From: Paenibacillus pectinilyticus
GTDB taxonomy: Bacteria; Bacillota; Bacilli; Paenibacillales; NBRC-103111
Reading direction: 5' to 3'
Assembly: GCF_001700435.1 (NCBI RefSeq)
Contig: NZ_LYPC01000027.1
Span: forward strand, 1,232,433 to 1,296,432
DNA length: 64,000 bases
Part shown: in pieces, positions 9,980 through 19,439 of the stretch
Layout of the letters: every line of letters starts with the position of its first letter
Numbering within the stretch: position 1 is the first letter of the stretch
Translations under genes and position numbers: made by a program
Notes under the pieces: model-generated
What the model was told of the DNA's origin: nothing
Seen by the model: only the letters and a program-made list of their open reading frames with translations
Database searches by the model: none

Positions 9980-10804
9980 ATGGCACATCAACGAAGCTTT
10001 GCACAATGGCTCATGTCCGCAATTGGTTTATTAGCTGGAGCCGTTGCCTTATTTCCTTTGGTCTGGATGTTTCTCGCCGGCTTTAAATCGGAAGACGAAG
10101 TGCTGTCAACCCCGGTCAAGCTGCTGCCAACCCATTGGCTATTGGAAAATTATAAATCGATATTGACTGACAATCATTTTACTATTTCCCTGTTTATGAC
10201 CTTTCTAGGTGCGATCATCTCCACTTTTCTATGTTTATGCGTAAATTCCACGGCAGCCTATGCTTTTGCGAGGCTAGAGTTCCGCTTTAAGAAGCTGATC
10301 TGGTCGTACATGATTGTGACGATGTTTATTCCTGCTATCGCCGTCCTGGTGCCTCAATTTGTAATAGTCAGTAAACTCGGTATTCTCAACACATTGACGG
10401 TACTTATCATTCCTGGTGTCGCTCAGGCAATCCATATCTTTTTCCTTCGTCAATTTTATCTCAATACACCAAAAGCATTGGAAGAGGCTGCTCTGATCGA
10501 CGGTGCAAACCGGTACCAAATCTACTACTACCTGTTTCTGCCTCTTTCGAAAGGACCTTTCACCATTGTCGGAATCGCCGCTTTTCTGGGCTACTGGAAC
10601 AATTTTATTTGGCCTGTCATGACCGTTTCCGACGAGCGGCTATTTCAGGTACAGCAGCTGCTCGCCAGTTTCAGTTCGTTGCATAAAACGGAGTGGTCAT
10701 TGTTGATGGCCGGCGCCACGGTCGTGGCTCTGCCGCCGATCATTTTATTCTTTATTTTCCAACGTCATATCATACAAGGAATCAAAATTTCAGGTCTTAA
10801 ATAA
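9980..10804 (+). CDS. ABC sugar permease, MalG/UgpE type
   Basis: Second channel subunit, 274 residues and six helices, with an N-terminal helix near residues 13-33. The EAA motif is EEAALIDGANRYQIYYYLFLP, as in MalG-type subunits. The gene starts 17 bases after the first permease, with GGGGGTGAAAG as ribosome site. The GH172 gene that follows 32 bases later is probably on the same transcript, linking import with cleavage. Confidence 0.92.
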   Translation: MAHQRSFAQWLMSAIGLLAGAVALFPLVWMFLAGFKSEDEVLSTPVKLLPTHWLLENYKSILTDNHFTISLFMTFLGAIISTFLCLCVNSTAAYAFARLEFRFKKLIWSYMIVTMFIPAIAVLVPQFVIVSKLGILNTLTVLIIPGVAQAIHIFFLRQFYLNTPKALEEAALIDGANRYQIYYYLFLPLSKGPFTIVGIAAFLGYWNNFIWPVMTVSDERLFQVQQLLASFSSLHKTEWSLLMAGATVVALPPIILFFIFQRHIIQGIKISGLK

Positions 10805-10836
10805 AGATAAGGTTCACGAAAAGAGAGGTAATCGCC

Positions 10837-13266
10837 ATGGAAGGAAAAAAGTATACTGCTCCTCTTGACGCGTACGAGGTTAATCAAAATTTGCCACGCC
10901 TACGACCGTATGCGTTCGCTGCTCAACAATCCAGTCATGATCGGATGGGAGGAAACAATGACGGCTGGGGTGAAGGTCAATTTCTCTATACAGATCCTAA
11001 CGGGGAAAAGGTTATGTTGGATGTGAAGGGCGCTGGCAAGCTGAACCGTCTGTGGTTTGCAGGCGCGTGGGATCATGCCCAAAGCCGTATCCATTTTTAC
11101 TTTGACGGCGAGTCAGAACCGAGAATCAGCGTTCCGTTCGGGGAGTTGTTCAGTGGAAACACGCCGCCTTTCTTGAAACCTCTAGTTGGCGATGCACAGG
11201 TGTCTAGTGGGGGCAACTTCTGCTATGTCACGCTGACGTTCTCCAAAGGGCTGAAAATAACTGCCGTCCCGGTAGGCAAGGACTTTTTTTATCATGTCGG
11301 TTACGAGCTGTTTGCTCCAGAGGTACCAGTAACCACGTGGCCGCATGAGGATGTCAACTCTAGTTGGGTAAGCTGGCTGCAAAAGAATAATGAACTTTCA
11401 TCCTCTGGACAGTCGAACTCGAACGCATTGCTTTCGGGAAGTGTCTGCTTGCCTGGAAAAACGGCATCCATCGTTGCCCAATTGGAAGGTCCCGCTAGCT
11501 TGAATGCCATTCGTCTGTCAATTCCGGAGCTTGTTTCTCAAGATGACCGAGGTATGGATACGCTAAACCGGGTATGGCTGAAGATTTATTGGGATGAGGA
11601 AGAGGACCCAAGCATTCATGCTCCGATTGGCTCGTTATTCGGGATGGGGCAATTCGGGTTGGGACTTGTACAAACCCCTACGGCTGGCATAGATGACAAT
11701 GGTGATTTGTATTTAAACCTGCCCGCACCGTTCCGTCGATCGGCTCGGGTGGAGTTGGTAAATGCAGGAGAGAAGGATATCCCCGAAATCCGTTATGTGC
11801 TTACCTGCGAGCCAATTGAGGACTCGTTGGATGGATTAGGCTATTTGCGTACCTGCTACTCCGATCTTGAGCCTCGAGCGGGAGACGGCAGTGATTACAC
11901 GGTGCTCGATGTCCAAGGGATGGGTCATGTAGTTGGCATTGTTCAGTCGTTTGCGGGGGACAAAGAGCGAAGATACCTAGAAGGCGACGAGAGGATCTAT
12001 ATCGATGACAGCCGAACACCTGTGTGGATCGGTACGGGAACAGAGGATCTATACGGCGGAGGCGGCTACTTCATTCATGGTCCTTTCACCCTGCCGTTTC
12101 ATGGAAATCCTGTGCATATCGAAGATGAGCTGGACAAGACGACGGCGTATCGGTTCTTCATCAACGATCCCATACCGTTTCGCAGCCGGGTTCTTTTCAT
12201 GATTGAGCACGGTTCAGACTTGAACTGGGATGCACCGGAGGTAACCGGAACCAACAATGCAAATGTGGACGTGCAGTCGCTTGTATTTTACTATCATACA
12301 CCAGAGCCCTGCATGCACTTATCTGACAGATTGGTGATTGGAAGTCCTAACAGCGAACGGACACATTCTTATCAGAACAGTGGCGAGTTGTGGCGCGGGT
12401 CGCTTAACGGAACCTATGAGGGTAACGAAGAAGATGTCGTCATCTCCGATTGGGGCTGCAAATGGTCAGGATCCTGTGAGTTTGTTTTACGTCTATGTCC
12501 AGCCAATGAAGGGGTTGTGGTGCGCCGTACCTTTGACCAAGCTGAACAAAATGGTCGAGCGGCTGTTTATGTTGATGGTGTTTTAGCAGGAATCTGGTAT
12601 CGAGCTGGCAGCAATCCATGGCATGTGTGGAGAGATGATGACTTCCTAATTTCCTCTGAGCTTACAATGGGCAAGGAGGAGATTCGAATCAAGCTGGAGC
12701 TTATGGACAAAGACCATCATTGGTCGGAATTTGCCTATGAAGCATATTCTATCGGGAAGCGTGTATCTGCAAACCGTCCACTAACTGCAATGGATTCATC
12801 GACGGCTTCATTCGGACAGGAGATTCCATTTACACCAACGTTGCCCGATGGAGATTTCACCTTTATTTGCCAGTTTGTGCTGCCGGAGCCGCAGTGTGAC
12901 ACAGATGTTCTGGCTGGAGGAGTGGTCCTTCGGGAGGATAATGATGGAGGTTCCATCGAGCTCTGCCGAATCAATGAACAGGGTAATAGCCGGTTTGAGC
13001 TGTCCAAGTGGTTAGGCAGTCAATGCGAGGTGCAAAAGCTTCCAGACAATGCTGCTGAGACAGCGCTCTATCTTCGATTTACAAGAATCGGCAATTATTT
13101 TACTGCCTTCTATTCCACGAACGGAAACAAATTTACGCGGGTTGGTACATTCGTCCAAGCGGATTTTAAGGCAATGATAGCAGAGGTATTTATCAGGCCG
13201 AATAAACGGATGGAAGCGGAGGCCAAGTTCGATTCATTGCGCCTCATCGTCCATGAACCGAGATAG
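10837..13266 (+). CDS. Long GH172-family (DUF2961) protein with C-terminal beta-sandwich, cytosolic form
   Basis: 809 residues. The N-terminal 500 or so carry the DUF2961 fold with family blocks GGNNDGWGEGQFLYTD, VMLDVKGAGKLNRLWFAG and GTGTEDLYGGGGYF (GTGTED at 399-404). Residues about 520-650 form an accessory region (VVVRRTFDQ, VDGVLAGIWYRAGSNPWH). About 670-805 resemble a DUF1349-type concanavalin-like sandwich (GVVLREDNDG, LYLRFTRIGNYFTAFYSTNG). There is no signal peptide. It is a close paralogue of the next gene, which has one. Probably hydrolyses imported furanosides or oligosaccharides; the substrate is not known. Confidence 0.82.
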   Translation: MEGKKYTAPLDAYEVNQNLPRLRPYAFAAQQSSHDRMGGNNDGWGEGQFLYTDPNGEKVMLDVKGAGKLNRLWFAGAWDHAQSRIHFYFDGESEPRISVPFGELFSGNTPPFLKPLVGDAQVSSGGNFCYVTLTFSKGLKITAVPVGKDFFYHVGYELFAPEVPVTTWPHEDVNSSWVSWLQKNNELSSSGQSNSNALLSGSVCLPGKTASIVAQLEGPASLNAIRLSIPELVSQDDRGMDTLNRVWLKIYWDEEEDPSIHAPIGSLFGMGQFGLGLVQTPTAGIDDNGDLYLNLPAPFRRSARVELVNAGEKDIPEIRYVLTCEPIEDSLDGLGYLRTCYSDLEPRAGDGSDYTVLDVQGMGHVVGIVQSFAGDKERRYLEGDERIYIDDSRTPVWIGTGTEDLYGGGGYFIHGPFTLPFHGNPVHIEDELDKTTAYRFFINDPIPFRSRVLFMIEHGSDLNWDAPEVTGTNNANVDVQSLVFYYHTPEPCMHLSDRLVIGSPNSERTHSYQNSGELWRGSLNGTYEGNEEDVVISDWGCKWSGSCEFVLRLCPANEGVVVRRTFDQAEQNGRAAVYVDGVLAGIWYRAGSNPWHVWRDDDFLISSELTMGKEEIRIKLELMDKDHHWSEFAYEAYSIGKRVSANRPLTAMDSSTASFGQEIPFTPTLPDGDFTFICQFVLPEPQCDTDVLAGGVVLREDNDGGSIELCRINEQGNSRFELSKWLGSQCEVQKLPDNAAETALYLRFTRIGNYFTAFYSTNGNKFTRVGTFVQADFKAMIAEVFIRPNKRMEAEAKFDSLRLIVHEPR

Positions 13267-13278
13267 CAAGGAGAAGTC

Positions 13279-15960
13279 ATGTTGAAGAGATATTATAAAG
13301 TGTTTTCCGTATTAATGTTACTAGTGCTTGCCGCGAGTTTCGCTTGGGCCGCGCTTCATAGAGAACAACACGAAACGATCGGAACAAATGAGTCTTATAC
13401 CTTTGATGCATCTGAGAATTATAATAAGCTAGCCTACCTGCGGCCCAACGTATTCTCCGCCCTTCAGTCAAGCTATGACCGTGCGGGGGGCAACAATGAC
13501 GGATGGGACCAAAGCAACTTCCTTTATACGGATGACCATCATGATCAGGTTATGCTAGACGTTAAGGGCCCGGGAAAAGTAAACCGATTATGGTTCGCTG
13601 GCGCATGGGATATAGATCAAACCTATTTTCAATTTTACTTTGACGGGGAATCATCTCCACGCTTAAAGATCAAGATGAGAGATATGTTTAATGGATCTAC
13701 GCCGCCTTTTCTTGAGCATTTGACAGGAGACGGTTCTGTATCCAGCGGAGGCAATTTCTGTTATGTAACGATCCCCTTTGCCAAAGGCTTGAAGATTACG
13801 GCAACGCCAGTGGGCAAAGACTTCTTCTACCAGGTCGGATATGATACATTCAGTCCTGGTACGTCTATTGCTTCGTGGCCTGAACACGATATCAATCAAA
13901 GTTATGACGACTTAGTGAAGAAGACCGGAAGCACGCCGTATGAATCCAAGGGAAACGTTGCTGAGAAAACGGTTAACCTCTCTGGCGGTGCCACAATTCG
14001 ATTAGCCGATCTTCGCGGTCCAGCAACGATCCAGTCCATAAAGCTGAACATCCCCGAGGTGATTGAAGAGCGGAAAGCCAGCGCGGATGTCTTAAACAAA
14101 CTATGGTTGCGAATTCGTTATGACGGGGAGAAGAATCCTAGTTTTTATGCTCCGCTTGGTTCTGTATTCGCTATGGGGCAATTCGGTATTCAAAACGTTC
14201 GATCCCTTCCCGCGGGTATAAATGAGAACGGAGACTTGTACTTGTACCTTCCAGCCCCATTCAAGCGATCGGCTCAGATTGATCTGGTCTCTTTCAGGGA
14301 AATGGAAACGAAAGCAGTTAAGTTTACAACAGAGTACACCCCTTTTACGGATTCTATGGATAAAGTTGGCTATTTGCACGCTGCGTTTACCGATCTTCAC
14401 CCTAAATCCGGAGATGGAAGCGATTATACCGTTCTTGATTCTCAAGGCATTGGTCATGTGGTGGGTATCATTCAATCGTTCGCTGGCGATACAGATCGAA
14501 GATACCTGGAAGGGGACGAAAGAATCTATATCGACGGGAGCCGTTCTCCCGTATGGATGGGGACCGGTACGGAGGATCTTTATAATGGCGGCGGATATTT
14601 CATCAACGGAACTTTTACGCTGCCCTTTCATGGCAATGGTGCTCATAAAGAAGGGGAGCAAGACCTTACGGCGGCTTACCGATTCTTTATCAACGATCCC
14701 ATACCATTCCGTAACGGGATCACATTCGGTTTGGAGCATGGTGCTGATCTGAATGGCAACAATCCGTCCGAGACGACTACGAATGATGCGAATGTTGAGG
14801 TCTCTTCTCTTGTGTACTACTACAATGCCAATATGGAAACGAAGCTTACCGATAGTCTGGACATTGGCAATTCGAGCAGTGAACAGAGTCATGCCTACCA
14901 ACTCACAGATCAAACTTCGCAAGATACTCGAAGCGGTACCTATGAAGGCAGCGAGGAAGATAGGGTCGTAACGCTACCCGGCCGTTCTTACACGGGGAGC
15001 AGCGAACTCACGCTCAAAGTGGACCCCCATAACCATGGGGTCATTCTTAGAAGGACATTTGATCAAACGATGCCAAACAGTGAAGCTACCGTTTCCATCG
15101 ATGGCGTTCCTGTCGGTACATGGTATCATGCAGGCAGCAATGTTTACCATCTGTGGCGAGACGATGACTTCATGATTCCCATGGCCTATACGGCGAACAA
15201 GAAGGAACTTCATGTTAAGATCGTCAATGTGGCAAAGAATACGTCTTGGTCCGAGTATGGATACAAAGCCTATTCGCTCGATCTTCCCAAGGTAGGGATT
15301 CTGCAATCTTTACTGGCCCGCTTGCATCCTGCGCATACGCCAGAAGCGGATCCTCAAGGGCCGGCAAGCAAAGCTGCTGCGCCAAAGCATTTTGCCAATG
15401 AAGTAAAACCCCCACTTTGGTCGTGGGTCCGAGAAGATTCTTCCAAATACAAATTATTTCCTGACACTGGAATTGTCAGGATCATCGGGCAGCAAGGCGA
15501 GCTGTTTTACGACTCGAATAATGCAAAGAACATCCTCCTGCGCAATGCGCCGGAACAGGATTTCTCTATCGTCAGCAAATTGACGTTCCCAAGTCCGCTA
15601 GACAGTAATTATCAGCAGGCGGGAGTCATCATCTATCAGGATGATGACAATTACGTCAAGATAGGCAGAATGAGCAGTGACGGAATCAGCCATTTTGTCT
15701 TTACCAAGGAGGTTGGCAAGACAACTGAAGATCAGTCCGTTCCAGACAACGTTGCCAGTCAAACCTTGTATTTGCGGTTAACCAAACTTGGACATCAATA
15801 TTCCGCTTATTATTCAACCAACGGAATCCACTTTACCAGGGCTGGTACGTTCTTCAGTGCAAGCTTGAACGCTCCTCGGGTTGGAGTATTTGCTTGGACG
15901 AACGCCGGCAAGGAGATGGCAGCAGACTTTGAGTCGTTTCAGATCATTGACCATCATTGA
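13279..15960 (+). CDS. Long GH172-family (DUF2961) protein, exported paralogue
   Basis: 893 residues with the same architecture as its neighbour, but starting with KRYYK, a hydrophobic stretch and an AWA-A cleavage site, so it is probably secreted. Large blocks are identical to the cytosolic copy (GGNNDGW, MLDVKGPGK.NRLWFAGAWD, GGNFCYVT, PVGKDFFY). GTGTED is at 428-433. A Pro/Ala/Lys-rich linker near 680-710 precedes a C-terminal DUF1349-like sandwich. It would act on the polymer or oligomer outside the cell, with the cytosolic copies finishing the work. ATG 13279 follows AAGGAG and lies 12 bases after the preceding stop. Confidence 0.82.
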   Translation: MLKRYYKVFSVLMLLVLAASFAWAALHREQHETIGTNESYTFDASENYNKLAYLRPNVFSALQSSYDRAGGNNDGWDQSNFLYTDDHHDQVMLDVKGPGKVNRLWFAGAWDIDQTYFQFYFDGESSPRLKIKMRDMFNGSTPPFLEHLTGDGSVSSGGNFCYVTIPFAKGLKITATPVGKDFFYQVGYDTFSPGTSIASWPEHDINQSYDDLVKKTGSTPYESKGNVAEKTVNLSGGATIRLADLRGPATIQSIKLNIPEVIEERKASADVLNKLWLRIRYDGEKNPSFYAPLGSVFAMGQFGIQNVRSLPAGINENGDLYLYLPAPFKRSAQIDLVSFREMETKAVKFTTEYTPFTDSMDKVGYLHAAFTDLHPKSGDGSDYTVLDSQGIGHVVGIIQSFAGDTDRRYLEGDERIYIDGSRSPVWMGTGTEDLYNGGGYFINGTFTLPFHGNGAHKEGEQDLTAAYRFFINDPIPFRNGITFGLEHGADLNGNNPSETTTNDANVEVSSLVYYYNANMETKLTDSLDIGNSSSEQSHAYQLTDQTSQDTRSGTYEGSEEDRVVTLPGRSYTGSSELTLKVDPHNHGVILRRTFDQTMPNSEATVSIDGVPVGTWYHAGSNVYHLWRDDDFMIPMAYTANKKELHVKIVNVAKNTSWSEYGYKAYSLDLPKVGILQSLLARLHPAHTPEADPQGPASKAAAPKHFANEVKPPLWSWVREDSSKYKLFPDTGIVRIIGQQGELFYDSNNAKNILLRNAPEQDFSIVSKLTFPSPLDSNYQQAGVIIYQDDDNYVKIGRMSSDGISHFVFTKEVGKTTEDQSVPDNVASQTLYLRLTKLGHQYSAYYSTNGIHFTRAGTFFSASLNAPRVGVFAWTNAGKEMAADFESFQIIDHH

Positions 15961-15986
15961 TGATTGAAATAAGGACTTAAGTGAAC

Positions 15987-16067
15987 GTGTCATACGATCG
16001 TGAAAAATTATTTCGAATAGACAAACGTTTTGTGAAGGAGCGGCCTTTTATCAATGAGATTTCCTAA
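15987..16067 (+). pseudogene. Relic: first 26 codons of a GH116 gene
   Basis: GTG at 15987 begins a 26-codon frame, VSYDREKLFRIDKRFVKERP then FINEIS and stop. It aligns without gaps to the start of the intact GH116 protein downstream (MSYSKEQLYGMNKDFVRKGS, then YTNEIS). The frame ends exactly where the conserved FPLGGIGSG block should begin and is joined there to a permease 3' end. It is diverged from the intact copy, so it is a remnant of a second, older GH116 gene. Confidence 0.75.
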
Positions 16068-16293
16068 CCTGGAACGATTTCTTCCGCCCGCTGATTTTTC
16101 TTAATACATTTGAAAAAATGACACTGCCGATCGGCCGATCGGCATGACGGTATTTAACGGGGTGTTCGGTTCAGGAAATTTATCCTCTATTTTGGCTGGG
16201 GTCACATCAACATGGGTGGTACCGCTTATATTGTATATTTTCGGACAAAAATACCTCGTGGAAGGCATAACAGCCGGAGGCAATAAAATGTAA
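16067..16293 (+). pseudogene. Relic: 3' end of a MalG-type sugar permease gene, frameshifted
   Basis: The first frame reads TWNDFFRPLIFLNTF then EKMTLPIG before going out of frame. The other frame continues MTVFNGVFGSGNLSSI, then LAGV and finally QKYLVEGITAGGNKM, the classic C-terminus of carbohydrate permeases. The break coincides with a tandem copy of CCGATCGG (16127-16134 and 16135-16142). Removing one copy restores one continuous frame. It is not a copy of either intact permease here, since those end differently. Confidence 0.78.
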
Positions 16294-16574
16294 CCGGATA
16301 TTCCGACGAGGTGAACGAAGGAGTATAGACATTGACCCAGCGTGACAGGGGAGGGAAATCCTAAGAGCGGACGTGGAGATCTACTGTACGATCATACCTT
16401 AGCATTTATAGCCTGGAAACCTAGTGATTGCAGGCGCTGTCCCCGCTACCCTTTTACGCCAATGGTCTACTCCGTAATTTTCTTACGGCCTCTCACCATC
16501 TGTCAAAGTTGAAATACGGAGATCGGGCAAGAACATGTGAGTAAACATAACTGTATACTGGGAGGAACAGACAT
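16294..16574. other. Gene-poor stretch before the GH116 gene
   Basis: No intact ORF. Around 16420-16465 one frame reads NLVIAGAVPATLL, reminiscent of the C-terminus of osmoprotectant-type ABC permeases, so more gene debris is possible, but the match is short. The last 25 bases carry the ribosome site TGGGAGGAACAG of the GH116 gene. No convincing promoter is seen. Confidence 0.3.
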
Positions 16575-19199
16575 ATGAGTTATTCAAAAGAACAATTATA
16601 CGGCATGAACAAAGATTTCGTCCGCAAGGGAAGCTATACAAACGAAATCTCATTTCCGCTCGGCGGAATCGGTTCAGGTTCCATTGGCCTTGCCGGAAAC
16701 GGCAGACTCTTCGATTGGGAGATCTTTAACAGACCCAATAAAAACAGCTACAACGGATTTTCGTTCTTTGCGATCAAAGCAGAACATAACGGTACTGTTA
16801 AAGTGTCGAAAATATTAAATGGGGATTTGCATCCTCCTTACACTGGTTCAGGAAGTGAAAACTTTCAGGGCTTCGGTTTCGGGGTCGCGAGAGAAAGCAT
16901 GGCCGGATTTACCCATTTTACTTCGACCTCTTTCAAAGGGGAATTTCCTTTTGCCGAAATTCAGTTCGAGGACGAGAGTGTTCCGTTGGATGTGAAATTA
17001 ACTGCATATAATCCGTTTATTCCGTTAAACGATAAAGATTCCTCGATTCCTGCAGCAATATTGGCCTATGAGGTCACCAACCAATCCGATGTAGCTCTGG
17101 ATATCAGCGTAGTTGGCAATCTAACCAATCCGGCTGCAAAAGGTGCGATAAATGAATATCGTGATTTCGGTTCCTTTAAAGGGATGAATCTGTATTCCAA
17201 AGCCTATAAGGAAGATGCTCCCGAATTCGGAGACATGACACTCAGTACGGATAACCCGGATGTGAGCTATCAAAGCTATTGGTATCGGGGAGGCTGGTTT
17301 GACAATCTGACGGTGTTCTGGAAGGAGTTTTCCGCACCAGGTAGGTTCAAGGAGCGCTATTATGAAACGACGCGCGACAATACTTCCACGAACAACTTGA
17401 AGGACGTTTGTCTATTAAGCGCACATCAAAAGCTTGCTCCGGGAGAGACGGGTGTCTTTCGCTTTATGATCACCTGGAGTTACCCTAATTTTGAAAATTT
17501 TTGGAATCCGGGGATTACACCGGAAGGGACTCTCAACCCTAACCCAGTATGGAAAAATTATTATGCCACCTTGTTCCAAGATTCGACGGCTTCGGCACGT
17601 TATGTATGGGAGAACCATAACCAGCTCTATTCGGATACGATGGCATTTAAAGAATTGTTATTCCGTTCGACGCTTCCCGATGTAGTCATCGACGCGATCT
17701 CCAGCACCATTTCCGTTTTGAAAACAGCTACCTGCGTACGCCTGACCGACGGCACTCTCTACGGTTTTGAAGGAGTTCACGCGCATGAGGGATCTTGTGA
17801 AGGTTCGTGTACGCACGTTTGGAACTATGAGCAGGCTACGGCTTTTTTATTCCCGGCCCTCGCAAGAGGTATGCGGGAAGTGGATTTCAAATATGCCTTG
17901 CACAGCAACGGGAAAATGACATTCCGATTATTTCTGCCTGTAGAAAGGACGATTAAGGAAAATCACCACAGGGCTGCTGCGGACGGACAAATGGGCGGCA
18001 TTATTAAGACATATCGGGAATGGAAAATTTCCGGAGATACGGAATGGCTGAAATTGGTTTGGCCGAAGGTGAAAAGTTCTTTGGAATATGCTTGGGATGC
18101 GACGAATGAGGATTTGTGGGATCTGGATAAAGACGGTGTGATGGAAGGCCGGCAGCACCATACGTTAGACATGGAATTGTTCGGTCCGAACTCCTGGTTA
18201 ACTGGCTATTATCTGACTGCCCTGAAAGCCGCGGCGGAGATGGCGGGGCATTTGGGCGAACGGGATAAACAGGAGGAGTATCTGAAACTGTGCAAAAGCG
18301 GTTCCGATTGGGCGAACAAACATTTATTTAACGGCGAATATTACCATCAATCCGTGAATTTGAAAGATAGAACGCTGCTTGAGAAATTTGAGGCTGAACA
18401 AACTTATTGGAATGAAGAAACTCAGGAAATGAAATATCAAATTGCCGAAGGCTGCGAAATCGATCAGGTCATCGGGCAGTGGTTTGCGCACATTGTAGGA
18501 CTAGGTTATGTATTCGAAAAGGATCAAGTTAAGACGGCTTTATCGAATTTGTTTAAGAATAATTTCGTAGAGTGCTTTCGGAATTATGTCAATGCATGCC
18601 GCATTTATGCGGTGAACGACGATAAGGGACTCGTCATCGCCACTTGGCCCAAGAATAACAGTCCGAAAATCCCGATTCCATACCAGGACGAAACCCAGAA
18701 CGGTTACGAGTATCAGGCGGCCTGCCATTTGATCTATGAAGGGTTAATTGATGAGGGCTTATCGGTAGTAAAGGCGATTCGCGACCGGTATGACGGCTTG
18801 AACCGAAATCCCTGGAATGAGTTTGAGTGCGGAAGCAACTATGCCCGGTCGATGGCATCTTACGGATTCCTGCTTGCATTGAGCGGATTTCAATACGACA
18901 TGGTTCGAGGACATATCGGCTTTGATCCGAAAATCAATCAGGATCAGTTTCGCTGCTTCTATTCGCTGCATACCGGCTGGGGGGAATTCGTCCACAATAA
19001 CGGACAGTTATCCCTGCAGGTTCAATACGGCAGCCTTGGAATCCGGAGTCTCGGCTCTGATTTGCTCGCGAACAAGGAAATTGCGGAAGTAAAGTTGGAT
19101 GGTGCAGGCATTCCATTTACGCGGCAGGAGAATATCATTCTCTTTAACGAAGAGGTACGAATCGAGCAAGGGAGTATTCTTGCCGTCAGCACAAATTAA
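16575..19199 (+). CDS. GH116-family glycosidase (beta-glucosidase/beta-xylosidase type)
   Basis: 874 residues, no signal peptide. The N-terminal beta-sandwich domain (FPLGGIGSGSIGLAGNGRLFDWEIFNRP, residues about 24-52) is that of GBA2-like enzymes. The C-terminal (alpha/alpha)6 catalytic domain (DUF608) includes THVWNYEQ and LDMELFGPNSWLTGYY. Asp532 in the latter block aligns with the GH116 acid/base Asp, and the nucleophile Glu is expected in the GFEGVHAHEGSCEGS region near 399-407 (inference). Members remove beta-linked glucose, xylose or GlcNAc from glycosides. It probably works on oligosaccharides imported by the upstream system. Both flanks carry broken pieces of related genes. Confidence 0.87.
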   Translation: MSYSKEQLYGMNKDFVRKGSYTNEISFPLGGIGSGSIGLAGNGRLFDWEIFNRPNKNSYNGFSFFAIKAEHNGTVKVSKILNGDLHPPYTGSGSENFQGFGFGVARESMAGFTHFTSTSFKGEFPFAEIQFEDESVPLDVKLTAYNPFIPLNDKDSSIPAAILAYEVTNQSDVALDISVVGNLTNPAAKGAINEYRDFGSFKGMNLYSKAYKEDAPEFGDMTLSTDNPDVSYQSYWYRGGWFDNLTVFWKEFSAPGRFKERYYETTRDNTSTNNLKDVCLLSAHQKLAPGETGVFRFMITWSYPNFENFWNPGITPEGTLNPNPVWKNYYATLFQDSTASARYVWENHNQLYSDTMAFKELLFRSTLPDVVIDAISSTISVLKTATCVRLTDGTLYGFEGVHAHEGSCEGSCTHVWNYEQATAFLFPALARGMREVDFKYALHSNGKMTFRLFLPVERTIKENHHRAAADGQMGGIIKTYREWKISGDTEWLKLVWPKVKSSLEYAWDATNEDLWDLDKDGVMEGRQHHTLDMELFGPNSWLTGYYLTALKAAAEMAGHLGERDKQEEYLKLCKSGSDWANKHLFNGEYYHQSVNLKDRTLLEKFEAEQTYWNEETQEMKYQIAEGCEIDQVIGQWFAHIVGLGYVFEKDQVKTALSNLFKNNFVECFRNYVNACRIYAVNDDKGLVIATWPKNNSPKIPIPYQDETQNGYEYQAACHLIYEGLIDEGLSVVKAIRDRYDGLNRNPWNEFECGSNYARSMASYGFLLALSGFQYDMVRGHIGFDPKINQDQFRCFYSLHTGWGEFVHNNGQLSLQVQYGSLGIRSLGSDLLANKEIAEVKLDGAGIPFTRQENIILFNEEVRIEQGSILAVSTN

Positions 19200-19246
19200 T
19201 GACTTGAGGTTGTGTTAAATGGAAATATGTAGAAATCTCGTCTATG

Positions 19247-19283
19247 CCTAAGGGAAACGGAATGAAATTTCGTTTCCCTTAGG
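19247..19283 (+). repeat. 13-bp perfect inverted repeat within a GH116 relic
   Basis: CCTAAGGGAAACG and CGTTTCCCTTAGG flank an 11-base loop. The right arm is part of the GH116-derived coding remnant (ISFPLGG), so the left arm looks like a templated inverse copy of it. It may act as a terminator-like hairpin behind the GH116 gene, but no T-run follows. Confidence 0.7.
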
Positions 19284-19332
19284 CGGAATCGGGAGTGGCA
19301 GCATCGAGCTGAAGAAGATAGTTGAAACATAG
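19258..19332 (+). pseudogene. Relic: GH116 N-terminal fragment downstream of the intact gene
   Basis: The frame RNEISFPLGGIGSGSIELKK (ending at TAG 19330) contains NEISFPLGGIGSGSI, identical to the intact GH116 protein at its residues 22-36, then diverges. With the upstream relic this gives GH116 pieces on both sides of the intact gene. Confidence 0.75.
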
Positions 19333-19439
19333 TGGATTATAGGAACTCACTTAATTTTTTAGCAAATTGTTTAACAAGAAATTAAGATGACCCAACAGGA
19401 ATACTTATTACTAGCCACAATAGAATGAGGAATTGGTGA

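Noticed and set aside
14101-14922. 273-codon open frame on the minus strand
   Set aside because: Lies wholly opposite a well-supported GH172 gene, has no ribosome site and no recognisable domain; a mirror frame of a GC-balanced coding sequence.
16400-16480. Possible remnant of an osmoprotectant permease (LVIAGAVPATLL)
   Set aside because: Only about 12 residues look right and the flanks do not continue in any frame; kept as a comment, not called.
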